A stretch of DNA of 64,000 nucleotides from VRUE01 sp035693025 (GTDB taxonomy: Bacteria > Actinomycetota > Thermoleophilia > Solirubrobacterales > 70-9), in contig DASSHI010000026.1 in the NCBI GenBank assembly GCA_035693025.1, positions 1-64,000 of the forward strand, given 5' to 3'. The notes beneath the pieces are model-generated. The model ran no database searches. It saw only the letters and a program-made list of their open reading frames with translations, and was not told where the DNA came from. Made by a program: the position numbers and the translations under genes. Below, in pieces: positions 27,201-35,206 of this stretch; position 1 is the stretch's first letter, and every line of letters begins with the position of its first letter.

Positions 27201-27566
27201 GCAGACGATGCCGATCTCATTTCGGCTCACAGGCCGTCGTTGGTCAAAGACGGGGGCCCCAGCAGCGAAGAGGGTCCCTCAGCCCTCGCTGTCGGTCGGC
27301 AGCGAGCCAAAGTAGCGCTCAAATTCCTCGGCACTGAGACGCTCCTCGCCGTGCCGAGCGAGGATCGTCCGCAAAGACGTACCTGGCCCTTCAGTCGCGT
27401 GTCCCTTGCTGATCACCATCCAAGCAGGGTAGCCGAATTGTCTGCGCTAGCATCGAGCGGTGTGACGCTTGAGCCACCGATCACGCCTATGGCCGAGCTT
27501 GAAAAGGCGCTGAGGACTTCGAGCGGCTGACCGCTCTCTCCTCCGACCAACCGCGAGGGATAGCTC
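27201..27566. other. gap without a clear gene
   Basis: Between the PIN toxin and the right-end arm sites I see no well-supported gene apart from a possible 46-codon frame on the minus strand (27279-27419). Plus-strand frames here have no coding character. Confidence 0.5.
27279..27419 (-). CDS. possible 46-residue protein
   Basis: A short frame that reads MVISKGHATEGPGTSLRTIL and then an amphipathic acidic end with RYFGSLPTDSEG. The amino-acid make-up is protein-like, and the C-terminus resembles small antitoxin-type proteins. An in-frame stop lies ten codons before the ATG and there is no clear ribosome site, so it could be a remnant. Confidence 0.3.
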   Translation of the reverse strand: MVISKGHATEGPGTSLRTILARHGEERLSAEEFERYFGSLPTDSEG

Positions 27567-27588
27567 GTGCGCCAGTGGTGCGCCAGTC
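27567..27588 (+). repeat. paired integrase arm-type sites, right end
   Basis: GTGCGCCAGT occurs at 27567-27576 and again at 27578-27588 as GTGCGCCAGTC, an 11-bp period, followed by CAGACACC. It mirrors the pair at 21148-21170 in sequence and orientation. Between here and the att copy, CCGGATT-like words recur (27594-27640). Confidence 0.65.
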
Positions 27589-27678
27589 AGACACCGGAAT
27601 AGCCGGATTCAGCCGGTCACAACCGGATTGGATTTGGCTCTACAGGCCATTTTCCGCTCTGCGTTGCGGAACCTGGAC

Positions 27679-27738
27679 AGCTTGAGGGGCTTGTGTCCTT
27701 TACGGGACGTGATGGTTCGACTCCATTCAGCCGCACTG
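27679..27738 (+). repeat. att core, right copy
   Basis: Identical over 60 bp to 21022-21081. The 5' half of the tRNA is absent here, so this copy is not a functional tRNA. It marks the right end of the element. Confidence 0.95.
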
Positions 27739-27763
27739 CAGGACGTAGAAAGGATGGCCCGCC

Positions 27764-27787
27764 GCCCGCCCTCAGGCGAGGGCGGGC
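27764..27787 (-). terminator. terminator overlapping the cysA stop
   Basis: GCCCGCCCTC-AGGC-GAGGGCGGGC is a perfect 10-bp hairpin spanning the cysA stop codon at 27772-27774. It likely ends the sulfate operon transcript, though the following T run is weak. Confidence 0.6.
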
Positions 27788-28734
27788 CGCTGAAGCTCTT
27801 GATCTGGGCGCAGGTGGACGATCTGCCTGTCGCGCAGCTCGAGCCTCTGCAGCTCGGCACGGGTCAGCTGCGCCCAGACCTCGGTGCCGTCGGCGAGGAT
27901 GAACTCGACCCGGACCTCGAAGCCGAGGGCGACGATCCGCTGGACCATCGCCTCCTCGGTGCGCTCGTCGGGGTCGAGCAGCACCGTCATGTCGTGCGGC
28001 CTCACGAAGCGCTCGCCGAGCCGGTTGACCTCGCCGACGAAGCTCATCACGAACTCGTTGGCCGGCTGCTCGTAGAGGTCGTCGGCCGTGCCCGACTGCT
28101 CGACCCGGCCATCGTTCATCACGACCAGTTGGCCGGCGACGTCCATGGCCTCCTCCTGGTCGTGGGTGACGAAGATCGTCGTCACGTGCATCTCGTCATG
28201 AAGGCGGCGCAGCCAAACGCGCAGGTCCTTGCGGACCTTGGCGTCGAGGGCGCCGAAGGGCTCGTCGAGCAGCAGCACCTGCGGCTCCACCGCCAGCGCC
28301 CGGGCCAGCGCCATGCGTTGGCGCTGGCCGCCGGAGAGCTGGGAGGGATAGCGGTCGGCGAGCCCGTCGAGCTGGACCAGGCTGAGCAACCCATGCACGC
28401 GGGCGGAGACCTTCGCCCTGTCCCACCTGCGGATCTTCAGCCCGAAGGCGACGTTCTCGAAGACCGTCATGTGCTTGAAGGCGGCGTAGTGCTGGAAGAC
28501 GAAGCCGACTTCGCGCTTCTGGGTCGGCTTCATGGAGACGTCCTCGCCGTCGATCAGGACGCGGCCGGCCTCGAGCGTCTCCAGCCCGGCGATCGCCCGC
28601 AGCAGGGTCGACTTGCCGCTGCCGCTGGGACCGAGCAGAGCCGTGAGGGACCCGGAGGGCACCTCGATCGAGACGTCTTTCAGCGCCTGAAATTCATTGA
28701 AGCTCTTGCGGGCTCCCTCGACCGAGATTCCCAT
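27772..28734 (-). CDS. cysA: sulfate/thiosulfate ABC transporter ATPase CysA
   Basis: A 320-residue ABC ATPase. Walker A is GPSGSGKST, signature LSGGQRQRMALARAL, Walker B VLLLDEPFGALD, H-loop VTHDQEEAMD. The C-terminal TOBE-like part (FVRPHDMTVL) is typical of CysA. It powers sulfate import with CysT and CysW. It is last in the sbp-cysT-cysW-cysA operon and overlaps cysW by 1 nt. Confidence 0.94.
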   Translation of the reverse strand: MGISVEGARKSFNEFQALKDVSIEVPSGSLTALLGPSGSGKSTLLRAIAGLETLEAGRVLIDGEDVSMKPTQKREVGFVFQHYAAFKHMTVFENVAFGLKIRRWDRAKVSARVHGLLSLVQLDGLADRYPSQLSGGQRQRMALARALAVEPQVLLLDEPFGALDAKVRKDLRVWLRRLHDEMHVTTIFVTHDQEEAMDVAGQLVVMNDGRVEQSGTADDLYEQPANEFVMSFVGEVNRLGERFVRPHDMTVLLDPDERTEEAMVQRIVALGFEVRVEFILADGTEVWAQLTRAELQRLELRDRQIVHLRPDQELQRPALA

Positions 28735-29531
28735 CAGGCGTCCTCCTTTCTTTTCAGCACGTTCATCGCGAGCAGGGTGGTCAGGGCGAGCAGGGCGAGC
28801 ACCACCGAGGCGCCGTAGGCACCCGGTTCGTTGAAGTTGAAGAACTGCTTTTCGACATAGAGCGGCAGGGTTTCCGTCTCACCGGAGATCTGACCGGAGA
28901 CGATCGAGACGGCGCCGAACTCGCCGAGCACTCGGGCGGTGGTGAGGACGACGCCGTAGGCGACCCCCCAGCGGATCGCCGGCAGCGTGACCCGCCAGAA
29001 GGTCTGCCAGGCGCCGGCGCCGAGCGTTGAGGCGGCCTGCTCCTGCTCGGTGCCGATCTCCTGCAGGACAGGCACGGTCTCCCGCACGACGAAGGGCAGC
29101 GAGACGAAGATGCTGGCGATGACCATCCCGGGAACCGAGAAGAGGATCTTGATCCCGGCTTCGGCGAGCGCCGGTTCGAGCCAACCGGCGGTGCCGTAGA
29201 GGAGGAAGAGGGAGAGCCCGATCACCACCGGGGAGACCGCGAAGGGAAGGTTGATCGCGGCGTCGATCAGGGCACTCCCGCGCACCCGGTGGCGAACCAG
29301 GAGCAGCGCGCAGCCGACGCCGAAGGCGGTGTTCAACGGCACCGCGATCGCAACCATGATCAGGCTCAGCTTCAGCGCATGCAGGCCGTTCGCCGAGGCG
29401 ATCGCGTCGAGCGGCGGCGCCAAGCCATGTTCGAAGGTCTTGTAGAAGATGACGGCGAGCGGCGCGAGCAGCAGCACGGTCAGGTAGCCGAGGCCGAGGA
29501 CGCGCAGGCTCCAGCGGCTAGCCGGCCTCAT
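28734..29531 (-). CDS. cysW: sulfate ABC transporter permease CysW
   Basis: A 265-residue permease with six predicted TM helices. The EAA loop (EQEQAASTLGAGAWQTFWRV) contacts CysA. The N-terminus RVLGLGYLTVLLLAPLAVIF is typical of CysW. The start overlaps the cysT stop region by 14 nt. Confidence 0.93.
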   Translation of the reverse strand: MRPASRWSLRVLGLGYLTVLLLAPLAVIFYKTFEHGLAPPLDAIASANGLHALKLSLIMVAIAVPLNTAFGVGCALLLVRHRVRGSALIDAAINLPFAVSPVVIGLSLFLLYGTAGWLEPALAEAGIKILFSVPGMVIASIFVSLPFVVRETVPVLQEIGTEQEQAASTLGAGAWQTFWRVTLPAIRWGVAYGVVLTTARVLGEFGAVSIVSGQISGETETLPLYVEKQFFNFNEPGAYGASVVLALLALTTLLAMNVLKRKEDA

Positions 29532-30354
29532 GACGGTCCCCCCGACGCCGGACCAGCGTGACGACGGCTAGCAGGAGCAGCGAGGCGAGGAGCAGGACCA
29601 CCGAGACCGCGGCGGCGCCGGAGTCGTTGCCGGACTCGATCTGCTGGCGGATGTAAACCGAGGAGACCGTCGTGCTCGGCAGGCCGCCGGCGAAGAGCAG
29701 CACCGAGCCGTACTCGCCCAGGGCACGGGCGAAAGCCAGCGCGACACCGGAGGCCAGCCCCGGCAGCAGGTTGGGGAAGATGATGCGGCGAAAGACGGTG
29801 AAGCCGCCCGCGCCAAGCGAGGCGGCGGCCTCCTCCATCTCCCTGTCCATCTCGATCAGCAGCGGCTGCACCGCACGGACGACGAACGGCAGGGTGACGA
29901 AGAGCAGCGCGATGACGACCGCCGCCTGGGTCGACTGGAGGTGGACGTCGAGCGGGCTGTTGGCGCCGAAGAGGGTCAACAGGGTGAGGCTGGCGACGAT
30001 CGTCGGCAGGGCGAAGGGAAGGTCGATGACGGCGTTGACCGCCGCCTTGCCGGGAAACTCGTCGCGGACCAGCAGCCAGGCCAGGATCGTGCCGAAGACG
30101 CCGTTGACGACGACGACGATCAGCGAGGCGACGATGGTCAGCTCGAGCGAGCGCAGCGCCTGCGGCGAGGTGACCTGGGCCCAGAAGCTGCCGAGGCCGT
30201 CTTCGAGCGACTGGTTGGCCAGCGCGGCCAGCGGCAGCAGGACGATGACGCCGAGGTAGAGGACCGCGACGCCCCGGCCGAGGCCGGCGCCCACCCCGGG
30301 CAGGCGGATGCCCGCCCGGGGCGCCACGGATCCTTGTGCGGCGTGGGCCTCCAT
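29518..30354 (-). CDS. cysT: sulfate ABC transporter permease CysT
   Basis: A 278-residue permease, first of the CysT/CysW pair. It has six predicted TM helices and the EAA motif EMEEAAASLGAGGFTVFRRI. IDLPFALPTIVASLTL is the usual CysT helix. The start lies 3 bp after the binding-protein stop, so it is translated from the same message. Confidence 0.93.
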   Translation of the reverse strand: MEAHAAQGSVAPRAGIRLPGVGAGLGRGVAVLYLGVIVLLPLAALANQSLEDGLGSFWAQVTSPQALRSLELTIVASLIVVVVNGVFGTILAWLLVRDEFPGKAAVNAVIDLPFALPTIVASLTLLTLFGANSPLDVHLQSTQAAVVIALLFVTLPFVVRAVQPLLIEMDREMEEAAASLGAGGFTVFRRIIFPNLLPGLASGVALAFARALGEYGSVLLFAGGLPSTTVSSVYIRQQIESGNDSGAAAVSVVLLLASLLLLAVVTLVRRRGDRHEAG

Positions 30355-30357
30355 CGA

Positions 30358-31389
30358 TCAGCCCGAGGTCGAGACCCCGAGTTCGGTCTCGATCTGCGCG
30401 ACCGAGCCGGTTTCGTCGTCGAAGAATTCGTCGTTGACCTTGCCCCAGCCACCGAACTGGCCGATCTCGAACAGCTCCTTGGGGGTCGGGAACCGCTTCG
30501 GGTCGACAAGTTTGGGGTTGACAGGCCGGTAGCCGTTCTCGGCCCAGATTTCCTGGCCTTCGTCGGACCAGACGAATTCGAGGAAGTCCTGGGCCGCGGG
30601 CTCGGGCGCTTCCCGAGTGACGGCGATCGGGGTTTCGATCAGGATCGTCGAGGGCGGGACCACGTGTTCGACTTCCTCGCCTTCGCTTTCGGCCTTGATC
30701 GCCTCGTTCTCGTAGCCGAGCAGCACGTCGCCCTGGCCCTGGGTGAAGGCGGCGAGCGCATCGCGGGCGCTGCCGGGCTGGGCAACGGTCTTTTCGAGCA
30801 GCGTCTTCACAGCTTCGAGGGCCTGCACGCGCGATTTGCCCTCGTCGATCTCGGTGCCGTAGACAGCCATGATGTTCCAGCGGGCCGCGCCGGAGCTGAA
30901 CGGGTTGGGGGTGACTACTTCGACGTCCTTGTTCAGCACGTCGTCGAACGAGTGGATCCCATCGGGGTTGCCCTTGCGGACAGTGATCGCGACGACCGAG
31001 TCCTGGGCGATGCCGTTGTAGGGCTGCTTGTCCCAGTTGGCATCGACCTGGCCTTCTTCGACCAGCCGTTCCATGTCGCCGCCCTGGGCGAAGTGGACGA
31101 TCGCGGCGGGCTGCCCGGCGGCGACCGCGCGGCTCTGGTCGCCGGAGGCGCCGAAGGAGTTGCTGAAGCTGACACCTTCGCCGGCGGAGGTCTTCTCGAA
31201 GGCCGGCTCCAGGCCTTCCTGGTAGACGGATTCGGGCGTCGAGTAGCCGACCACGTCGAGCTTGCCGCCGCCGGAAGAGCTCGCATCGGAATTGCTGCCG
31301 CAACCGCCGAGGATCGGCGCACCGATCGCGAGGAGCGCCATCGCCGAGGCCGTCCCCACTCTCCGCATGCTCTTACCGCTGCTCGCCAT
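30358..31389 (-). CDS. sulfate-binding lipoprotein
   Basis: A 343-residue extracytoplasmic binding protein. The lipobox ILGGC anchors it to the membrane, and the body has the sulfate-binding family pattern (VVGYSTPESVYQEGLEPAF, NSFGASGDQSRAV, FTQGQGDVLLGYENEA). ATG 31389 is chosen for its AAAGGGG ribosome site; the frame stays open 62 codons further. It heads the sulfate operon. The upstream region has a TATAAACA box. Confidence 0.9.
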   Translation of the reverse strand: MASSGKSMRRVGTASAMALLAIGAPILGGCGSNSDASSSGGGKLDVVGYSTPESVYQEGLEPAFEKTSAGEGVSFSNSFGASGDQSRAVAAGQPAAIVHFAQGGDMERLVEEGQVDANWDKQPYNGIAQDSVVAITVRKGNPDGIHSFDDVLNKDVEVVTPNPFSSGAARWNIMAVYGTEIDEGKSRVQALEAVKTLLEKTVAQPGSARDALAAFTQGQGDVLLGYENEAIKAESEGEEVEHVVPPSTILIETPIAVTREAPEPAAQDFLEFVWSDEGQEIWAENGYRPVNPKLVDPKRFPTPKELFEIGQFGGWGKVNDEFFDDETGSVAQIETELGVSTSG

Positions 31390-31507
31390 CTGAGCCCCTT
31401 TCCAGTCTTTCTTGATCTTGTTTATAGGGAATGAGGTCGCGCACGGTAGCACAATGTTGATCAGCAAAGTCATGATTGGGCGACGGAGCGGGTTCGCTGA
31501 CGGTGAG

Positions 31508-31794
31508 TCAGCTCTTGGAGTCGCGGTTGCGGCGCAATGCCTCACGCGTCGCGCGAAGCGCCGGCAAAGCTGCAACGTCCTTCGGCCGTCCGAGCTTTTC
31601 CTTGGAGGCGATCACCTCGTCGATCGTGATCACGCGGACGGCGAGCTCGCCGAGCGCCAGCTCAACCGTTGCAACGTCCTCGAAGCCGCCGATGCCCGCG
31701 GCACGCGGGACCATGTCAAGCGGACCGGCGTCGGTCAGGAAGCGCCGGCTAAGGGCGTTGCGTGCAGGAGCCTCTCGGGATCGAACCCGGTCAC
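31508..31794 (-). pseudogene. nucleotidyltransferase-type toxin with an internal deletion
   Basis: The normal start survives: GTG 31794 in a GTGA overlap with the antitoxin stop encodes VTGFDPERLLHA and then quickly hits a stop. A different frame directly after encodes RFLTDAGPLDMVPRAAGIGG and IDEVIASKEKLGRPKDVAAL, which resembles the C-terminal half of MNT-like nucleotidyltransferase toxins. The catalytic GS..D region in between is missing. The intact antitoxin precedes it. So the toxin was disarmed by deletion. Confidence 0.65.
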
Positions 31795-32108
31795 GCCTCG
31801 CTCCCACGCCCGATCTCATGCAGGCGAGCAAAGCGCCGGAGTGCCTCCAAGCGCTCGATGGGCGTCAAACCCAGAAGCTGTTCGGTGAGTTCGAGGTCGT
31901 GCGGATCGGCGATCGGGTCAGCCTCGATCTTCAGCCGCCGCCCGCACGCTGCGGCGAGCCGCTGGAGAGTGTCCCAGGAAGGCGTGGCGCCACCCTTCTC
32001 GTAGCGCACGACCGCGGGCTGCGAGGTACCGGCGCGCTGCGCGAGCGCGCGTTGAGACAGGCCAGCCGAGAGGCGCATGTCGCGCACGAGCGTTCGCGGA
32101 GTATCCAT
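31791..32108 (-). CDS. XRE-family antitoxin
   Basis: A 105-residue protein with an N-terminal HTH (RDMRLSAGLSQRALAQRAGT, VVRYEKGG) and a C-terminal linker helix (TPIERLEALRRFARLHEIG) of the kind that bridges to a nucleotidyltransferase toxin. It overlaps the remnant toxin start by 4 nt (GTGA). A perfect dyad just upstream (32117-32134) is the likely autoregulatory operator. Confidence 0.82.
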   Translation of the reverse strand: MDTPRTLVRDMRLSAGLSQRALAQRAGTSQPAVVRYEKGGATPSWDTLQRLAAACGRRLKIEADPIADPHDLELTEQLLGLTPIERLEALRRFARLHEIGRGSEA

Positions 32109-32116
32109 GTTCGCGT

Positions 32117-32134
32117 GATACCTGATTAGGTATC
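32117..32134. promoter_or_regulatory. operator dyad of the XRE antitoxin
   Basis: GATACCTGATTAGGTATC is a perfect GATACC/GGTATC inverted repeat 8 bp upstream of the antitoxin ATG, in an AT-richer patch. A third half-site, GATAC, follows at 32140. Confidence 0.7.
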
Positions 32135-32190
32135 GGAAAGATACGTAGCCCCTGCAGCGCGAACAAGCCTCCGATGGGTAGGGTCGGTCG

Positions 32191-32658
32191 ATGCTGAAGC
32201 GCGCGCTGCGGGCTCCAACCGCCCTCTATCGCATCGGCGCCGGGCGCCTGCTCGGCCACCGCTTCCTCCTGCTCACCCACCGTGGGCGGCGCTCGGGGCG
32301 CAGCTACCGGACGATGCTGGAGGTAGTTCGCTGGAGCCCGCAGACACGCGAGGCGGTGGTGATGTCCGGCTTCGGGCCGAAGTCGAACTGGTATCTGAAC
32401 GCCCTGGCCGGCGGCGCAGAGGAGATCCAGATCGCCGCCGAGCGCTTCCAGCCGGGCGTACGCCGACTGGACGTCGACGAGGCGGTCACGGCGCTGGCCG
32501 ACTACGAGCGGTGCAACAGGCTGCTCGCGCCGGGCGTGCGCGCCATGCTCTCGCGGCTGGCCGGCTTCCGGTACGACGGCTCCGGAGCGGCCCGCCGCAG
32601 ACTGGTCGAGGCCTTGCCGCTCCTCGCCTTCCGGCCGGCGAGCGATCGCATAGCCTGA
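32191..32658 (+). CDS. F420-type nitroreductase-family (DUF385) protein
   Basis: A 155-residue split beta-barrel protein. THRGRRSGRSYRTMLEVV and GFGPKSNWYLNALAG match the deazaflavin-dependent nitroreductase family, which uses coenzyme F420 in actinobacteria. The substrate is not predictable. The ATG follows a weak ribosome site. It is followed at 4 bp by the cupin gene. Confidence 0.82.
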   Translation: MLKRALRAPTALYRIGAGRLLGHRFLLLTHRGRRSGRSYRTMLEVVRWSPQTREAVVMSGFGPKSNWYLNALAGGAEEIQIAAERFQPGVRRLDVDEAVTALADYERCNRLLAPGVRAMLSRLAGFRYDGSGAARRRLVEALPLLAFRPASDRIA

Positions 32659-32662
32659 CCCG

Positions 32663-33175
32663 ATGCTCGCTCTCACCCGTACACGCTTTCTCATTCCCCT
32701 GGTCCTCGCGATCGGACTGACCCTCGGCGCCCTGCTCCCGGCCGCGTTCGGCGATTCCACCAAGGCGCCGACGGCGGTCCGCAACGCGCTGGCGCAGACG
32801 AGCAACGTCCAGGGGGCGCCGGGGCGGACGATGGTGCTCAGCCGCGTGGTCGTCGAACCGGGCGCAGAGCTGGCCACCCACCACCACCTGGGGACCCAGG
32901 TTGCGCGGATCCAGGCGGGGACGCTCCGCTACACCGTGCGCCGCGGCTCGGTCGTCGTACGCCGCGGCGAGTCCGATCAGAGCCCGACCGTCGTGCGCAA
33001 GATCGTCGCCGGGCAGACCGGCGCCGTCCACAGCGGCGAGTGGATCGTCGAGCAGCCCTCCGACATCCACGAAGCGGCGAACCGCGGCTCCACGCCGGTG
33101 GTCATCTACCTGGCGACCCTGCTGAAGGACGGCGCGGCGCCCTCCACCCCGGTCACGCTGCCGCCCGGCAGCTGA
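32663..33175 (+). CDS. exported cupin protein
   Basis: A 170-residue protein with a signal peptide or N-terminal anchor (FLIPLVLAIGLTLGALLPAA) and one cupin domain. The metal-binding motif is HHHLGTQVARIQAGTLRY, and a second His appears in IHEAANRG. The function is unknown. It overlaps no neighbour; dtd follows at 17 bp. Confidence 0.72.
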   Translation: MLALTRTRFLIPLVLAIGLTLGALLPAAFGDSTKAPTAVRNALAQTSNVQGAPGRTMVLSRVVVEPGAELATHHHLGTQVARIQAGTLRYTVRRGSVVVRRGESDQSPTVVRKIVAGQTGAVHSGEWIVEQPSDIHEAANRGSTPVVIYLATLLKDGAAPSTPVTLPPGS

Positions 33176-33192
33176 CTGCGAGGTGGGAGCCG

Positions 33193-33609
33193 ATGAGAGC
33201 CCTGGTCCAGCGGGTCAGCCAGGCGGCGGTGGACGTCGAGGGCGAGCGCGTGGCGCAGATCGGACCGGGCGTGGTGGTGCTGCTCGGGGTCGGGCGCGGG
33301 GACGGCATCGAGCAGGCCGATCGGCTGGCGGAGAAGGTGCGGGCACTGCGCCTCTTCGACGACGCCGAGGGGCGGATGAACGAGCCGCTGGGCGAGCGCG
33401 AGGTGCTCTGCGTCAGCCAGTTCACCCTCTACGGCGATACGCGCAAGGGCAACCGGCCCAGCTATGTCGAAGCCGCCCCGGGCGAGCAGGCCGAGCCGTT
33501 GTATGACCGCTTCTGCGAGCGCCTCGGTGCGAAGAAGGGCGTCTTCGGCGCTTGCATGGGGGTCGCCCTCGTCAACGACGGCCCGGTGACCCTGCTGCTC
33601 GAGGCCTGA
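33193..33609 (+). CDS. dtd: D-aminoacyl-tRNA deacylase
   Basis: A 138-residue protein with the DTD signatures SQFTLYGDTRKGNRPSY and VALVNDGPVT, the latter holding the Gly-cisPro chirality filter. It removes D-amino acids and Gly from mischarged tRNA. ATG 33193 is preceded by GGTGGGAG. Length is normal. Confidence 0.92.
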   Translation: MRALVQRVSQAAVDVEGERVAQIGPGVVVLLGVGRGDGIEQADRLAEKVRALRLFDDAEGRMNEPLGEREVLCVSQFTLYGDTRKGNRPSYVEAAPGEQAEPLYDRFCERLGAKKGVFGACMGVALVNDGPVTLLLEA

Positions 33610-33615
33610 CTTCTC

Positions 33616-33921
33616 CTAGCCGCCCTGGGCGCTGAGGCTGAACTGGACCTGGCCGTCGGCGACGGTCGCGTCGAGCTCTTTGTCGTCAAGCATCTCGGCC
33701 GCGGCGGGCTCGAGCCTCACCTCGATGTCATCCCCCTCGATCACCTGGTCCTCCGGCGGGGCCTCCTCGACAACCGAGACAGCCAGCGCCGTGCCCGTGT
33801 CGGAGTCGGTGGTCCCGTCGCTCTGTTGAGCGCTGATCCTGAATGCGGCGCCGTCCGGGACGCCCTCGGAGGCGAGAATTCCGCGGATCGCCTCTTCTGC
33901 CTGATTGCTGAGCGCGAGCAT
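33616..33921 (-). CDS. HesB/IscA-like protein without cysteines
   Basis: A 101-residue acidic protein from ATG 33921 with a GAGAGGAG ribosome site. The pattern LALSNQAEEAIRGILASEG and EVRLEPAAAEMLDDKELDA resembles A-type Fe-S carrier folds, but there is no cysteine, so cluster binding is not expected. Role unknown; it converges with dtd. Confidence 0.6.
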   Translation of the reverse strand: MLALSNQAEEAIRGILASEGVPDGAAFRISAQQSDGTTDSDTGTALAVSVVEEAPPEDQVIEGDDIEVRLEPAAAEMLDDKELDATVADGQVQFSLSAQGG

Positions 33922-33996
33922 CGATGCTCCTCTCTCTCGTTGGCCGAACTTTCCGGCTACCCGACGCAAATCGCCGGAAACACCTTCCCGCCCATG

Positions 33997-34041
33997 CGCC
34001 GTAGAGGTTTGAACCGGATAGCGGTTCAAACCTCTACGGCG
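33997..34041. repeat. 45-nt palindromic repeat, copy 3
   Basis: This is the most perfect copy: 20-nt arms (33997-34016 and 34022-34041) around a 5-nt loop GATAG, extended by one further G-C pair. It lies between the HesB-like gene and the GNAT gene. Confidence 0.9.
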
Positions 34042-34066
34042 CTCCCGGGCTGCGAGAATCGCCGCG

Positions 34067-34573
34067 ATGGAGATCGTGCTTCGCTACGAGGACAGCGTCG
34101 AGCGCATCGATGCCGTCGAGCCACTGTGGAACGCGCTGCAGGAGCACCACGCGCGGATCTCTCCCGAGCTCGACCCGCGGACCCCGAAACGGGATCTGGC
34201 CGATGCCTGGCGGCTGCGACGCTCCAAGTACGTCCACTGGCTCGAGGACCCGGAGGCCTTCTTCGTCCTTGCGGAGGCGGACGACGGGCCGGTCGGCTAC
34301 GCCTTCGTCACGATCGGCCCCGGCTACGCCTCGTGGCGGACCGGCGACCGCGCCGCGGTGCTGGAGACCCTCTCGGTCTTACCCGACCGACGTGGAGGTG
34401 GCGTCGGCGCGGCCCTCGTAGATGGCGTCTGGGACCGCCTCGACGAACGTGGCATCGAGGACCTTGCGATCACCACGACCAAGACCAACGTCGACGCCCA
34501 GCGCTTCTACGAGCGCCACGGCTTTACCCAAAGCTTCGTCGTCTACCACGGCAAGCGTCCCGACCCACGGTAG
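34067..34573 (+). CDS. GNAT-family N-acetyltransferase
   Basis: A 168-residue acyltransferase. The acetyl-CoA motif A lies around VLPDRRGGGVGAALVDGVWD, and motif B TNVDAQRFYERHGFTQSF. The substrate is unknown. It converges with the tetR gene (0 bp gap). Confidence 0.87.
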   Translation: MEIVLRYEDSVERIDAVEPLWNALQEHHARISPELDPRTPKRDLADAWRLRRSKYVHWLEDPEAFFVLAEADDGPVGYAFVTIGPGYASWRTGDRAAVLETLSVLPDRRGGGVGAALVDGVWDRLDERGIEDLAITTTKTNVDAQRFYERHGFTQSFVVYHGKRPDPR

Positions 34574-35206
34574 TCAGGAGCCGAGCGCCTCGTCGATGAA
34601 GGGACCGAGCAGCTCGCCGGTGCTCTTGGCGGTGGCCTCCGGCGACTCGCCGGGGGCGGTGACGTGGCTGATCGCGAGGCGGACGAGCGCTTCGGCGAGC
34701 AGGCGAGCCTTGGCCGGCGGGGCCTGGGGCCAACCTTCCTGGATAGTCGCGGTCAGGCGAGCCGTCGCCCACTGGACAACCGGCATCCCCTGGGTGGTGA
34801 CGTAGGGCAGCAGGCCCTCGGTGCCGTCGTCGCTGAGCAGGATGCGGACCAGTGGATCCTCGCCGGCGGTGCGCAGGAAGGTCTCCAGAGCGGCGCCGAC
34901 CGCGGCGCGCGGATCGTCGAGATGCTCGCGTACGGCCGTGTCGACCTGGTCGAGGAAGCGTTCGCCCTCGTGTATCACCAGCGCCTGGGCGAACTCGTTG
35001 CGGCTGCCGAACTCCTTGTAGAGGGTCTGGCGGCTGACGCCGGCGGCGGCGGCGATGTCGGCCATCGTGATCTCCGACCATGCTCGCCTCTGCACCTCAT
35101 CGCGCGCGGCGGCGAGCAGGGTCTCGCGCAGCAGCTGCCGGGCGGCCTGGGGGTACGGGGTGCGCGTCTCCACGGCGCCCTCCATCGTGCCAGCGGGAGC
35201 GGTCAC
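34574..35206 (-). CDS. TetR-family regulator of the alkB operon
   Basis: A 210-residue regulator from GTG 35206, which overlaps the rubredoxin stop by 4 nt. HTH: TMADIAAAAGVSRQTLYKEF. The C-terminal ligand domain is all-helical. As the last gene of alkB-rubredoxin-tetR it probably represses that operon through the dyads at 36619-36678 and responds to an alkane or fatty acid. Confidence 0.87.
   Translation of the reverse strand: MTAPAGTMEGAVETRTPYPQAARQLLRETLLAAARDEVQRRAWSEITMADIAAAAGVSRQTLYKEFGSRNEFAQALVIHEGERFLDQVDTAVREHLDDPRAAVGAALETFLRTAGEDPLVRILLSDDGTEGLLPYVTTQGMPVVQWATARLTATIQEGWPQAPPAKARLLAEALVRLAISHVTAPGESPEATAKSTGELLGPFIDEALGS

Larger units (their letters stand above)
21022..27738. 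mobile_element. 6.7-kb integrative element in tRNA-Leu(GAG)
   Basis: The element is bounded by two perfect 60-bp direct repeats. Next to the tRNA it encodes a tyrosine integrase followed by a co-oriented set of small DNA-binding proteins (two XRE, a winged-helix-like protein, a small HTH, an Xis-like protein). The right half holds the cargo: two large palindromes, a frameshifted DUF262 gene, a HEPN gene and a VapBC pair. Cargo DNA between about 24.9 and 26.6 kb is visibly less GC-rich than the host. No capsid, conjugation, relaxase or replication gene is visible, so it is either mobilised by another element, a satellite, or a stabilised island. Confidence 0.93.

Noticed and set aside
27594..27640. 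CCGG-rich repeats as iterons
   Set aside because: The words CCGGATT and CCGG are irregularly spaced and too short; there is no Rep gene nearby.
31770..31800. tRNA-like T arm (GGGTTCGATCCC on the minus strand)
   Set aside because: No acceptor stem, D arm or anticodon arm fits. The bases are the start of the remnant toxin gene (VTGFDPERLL).
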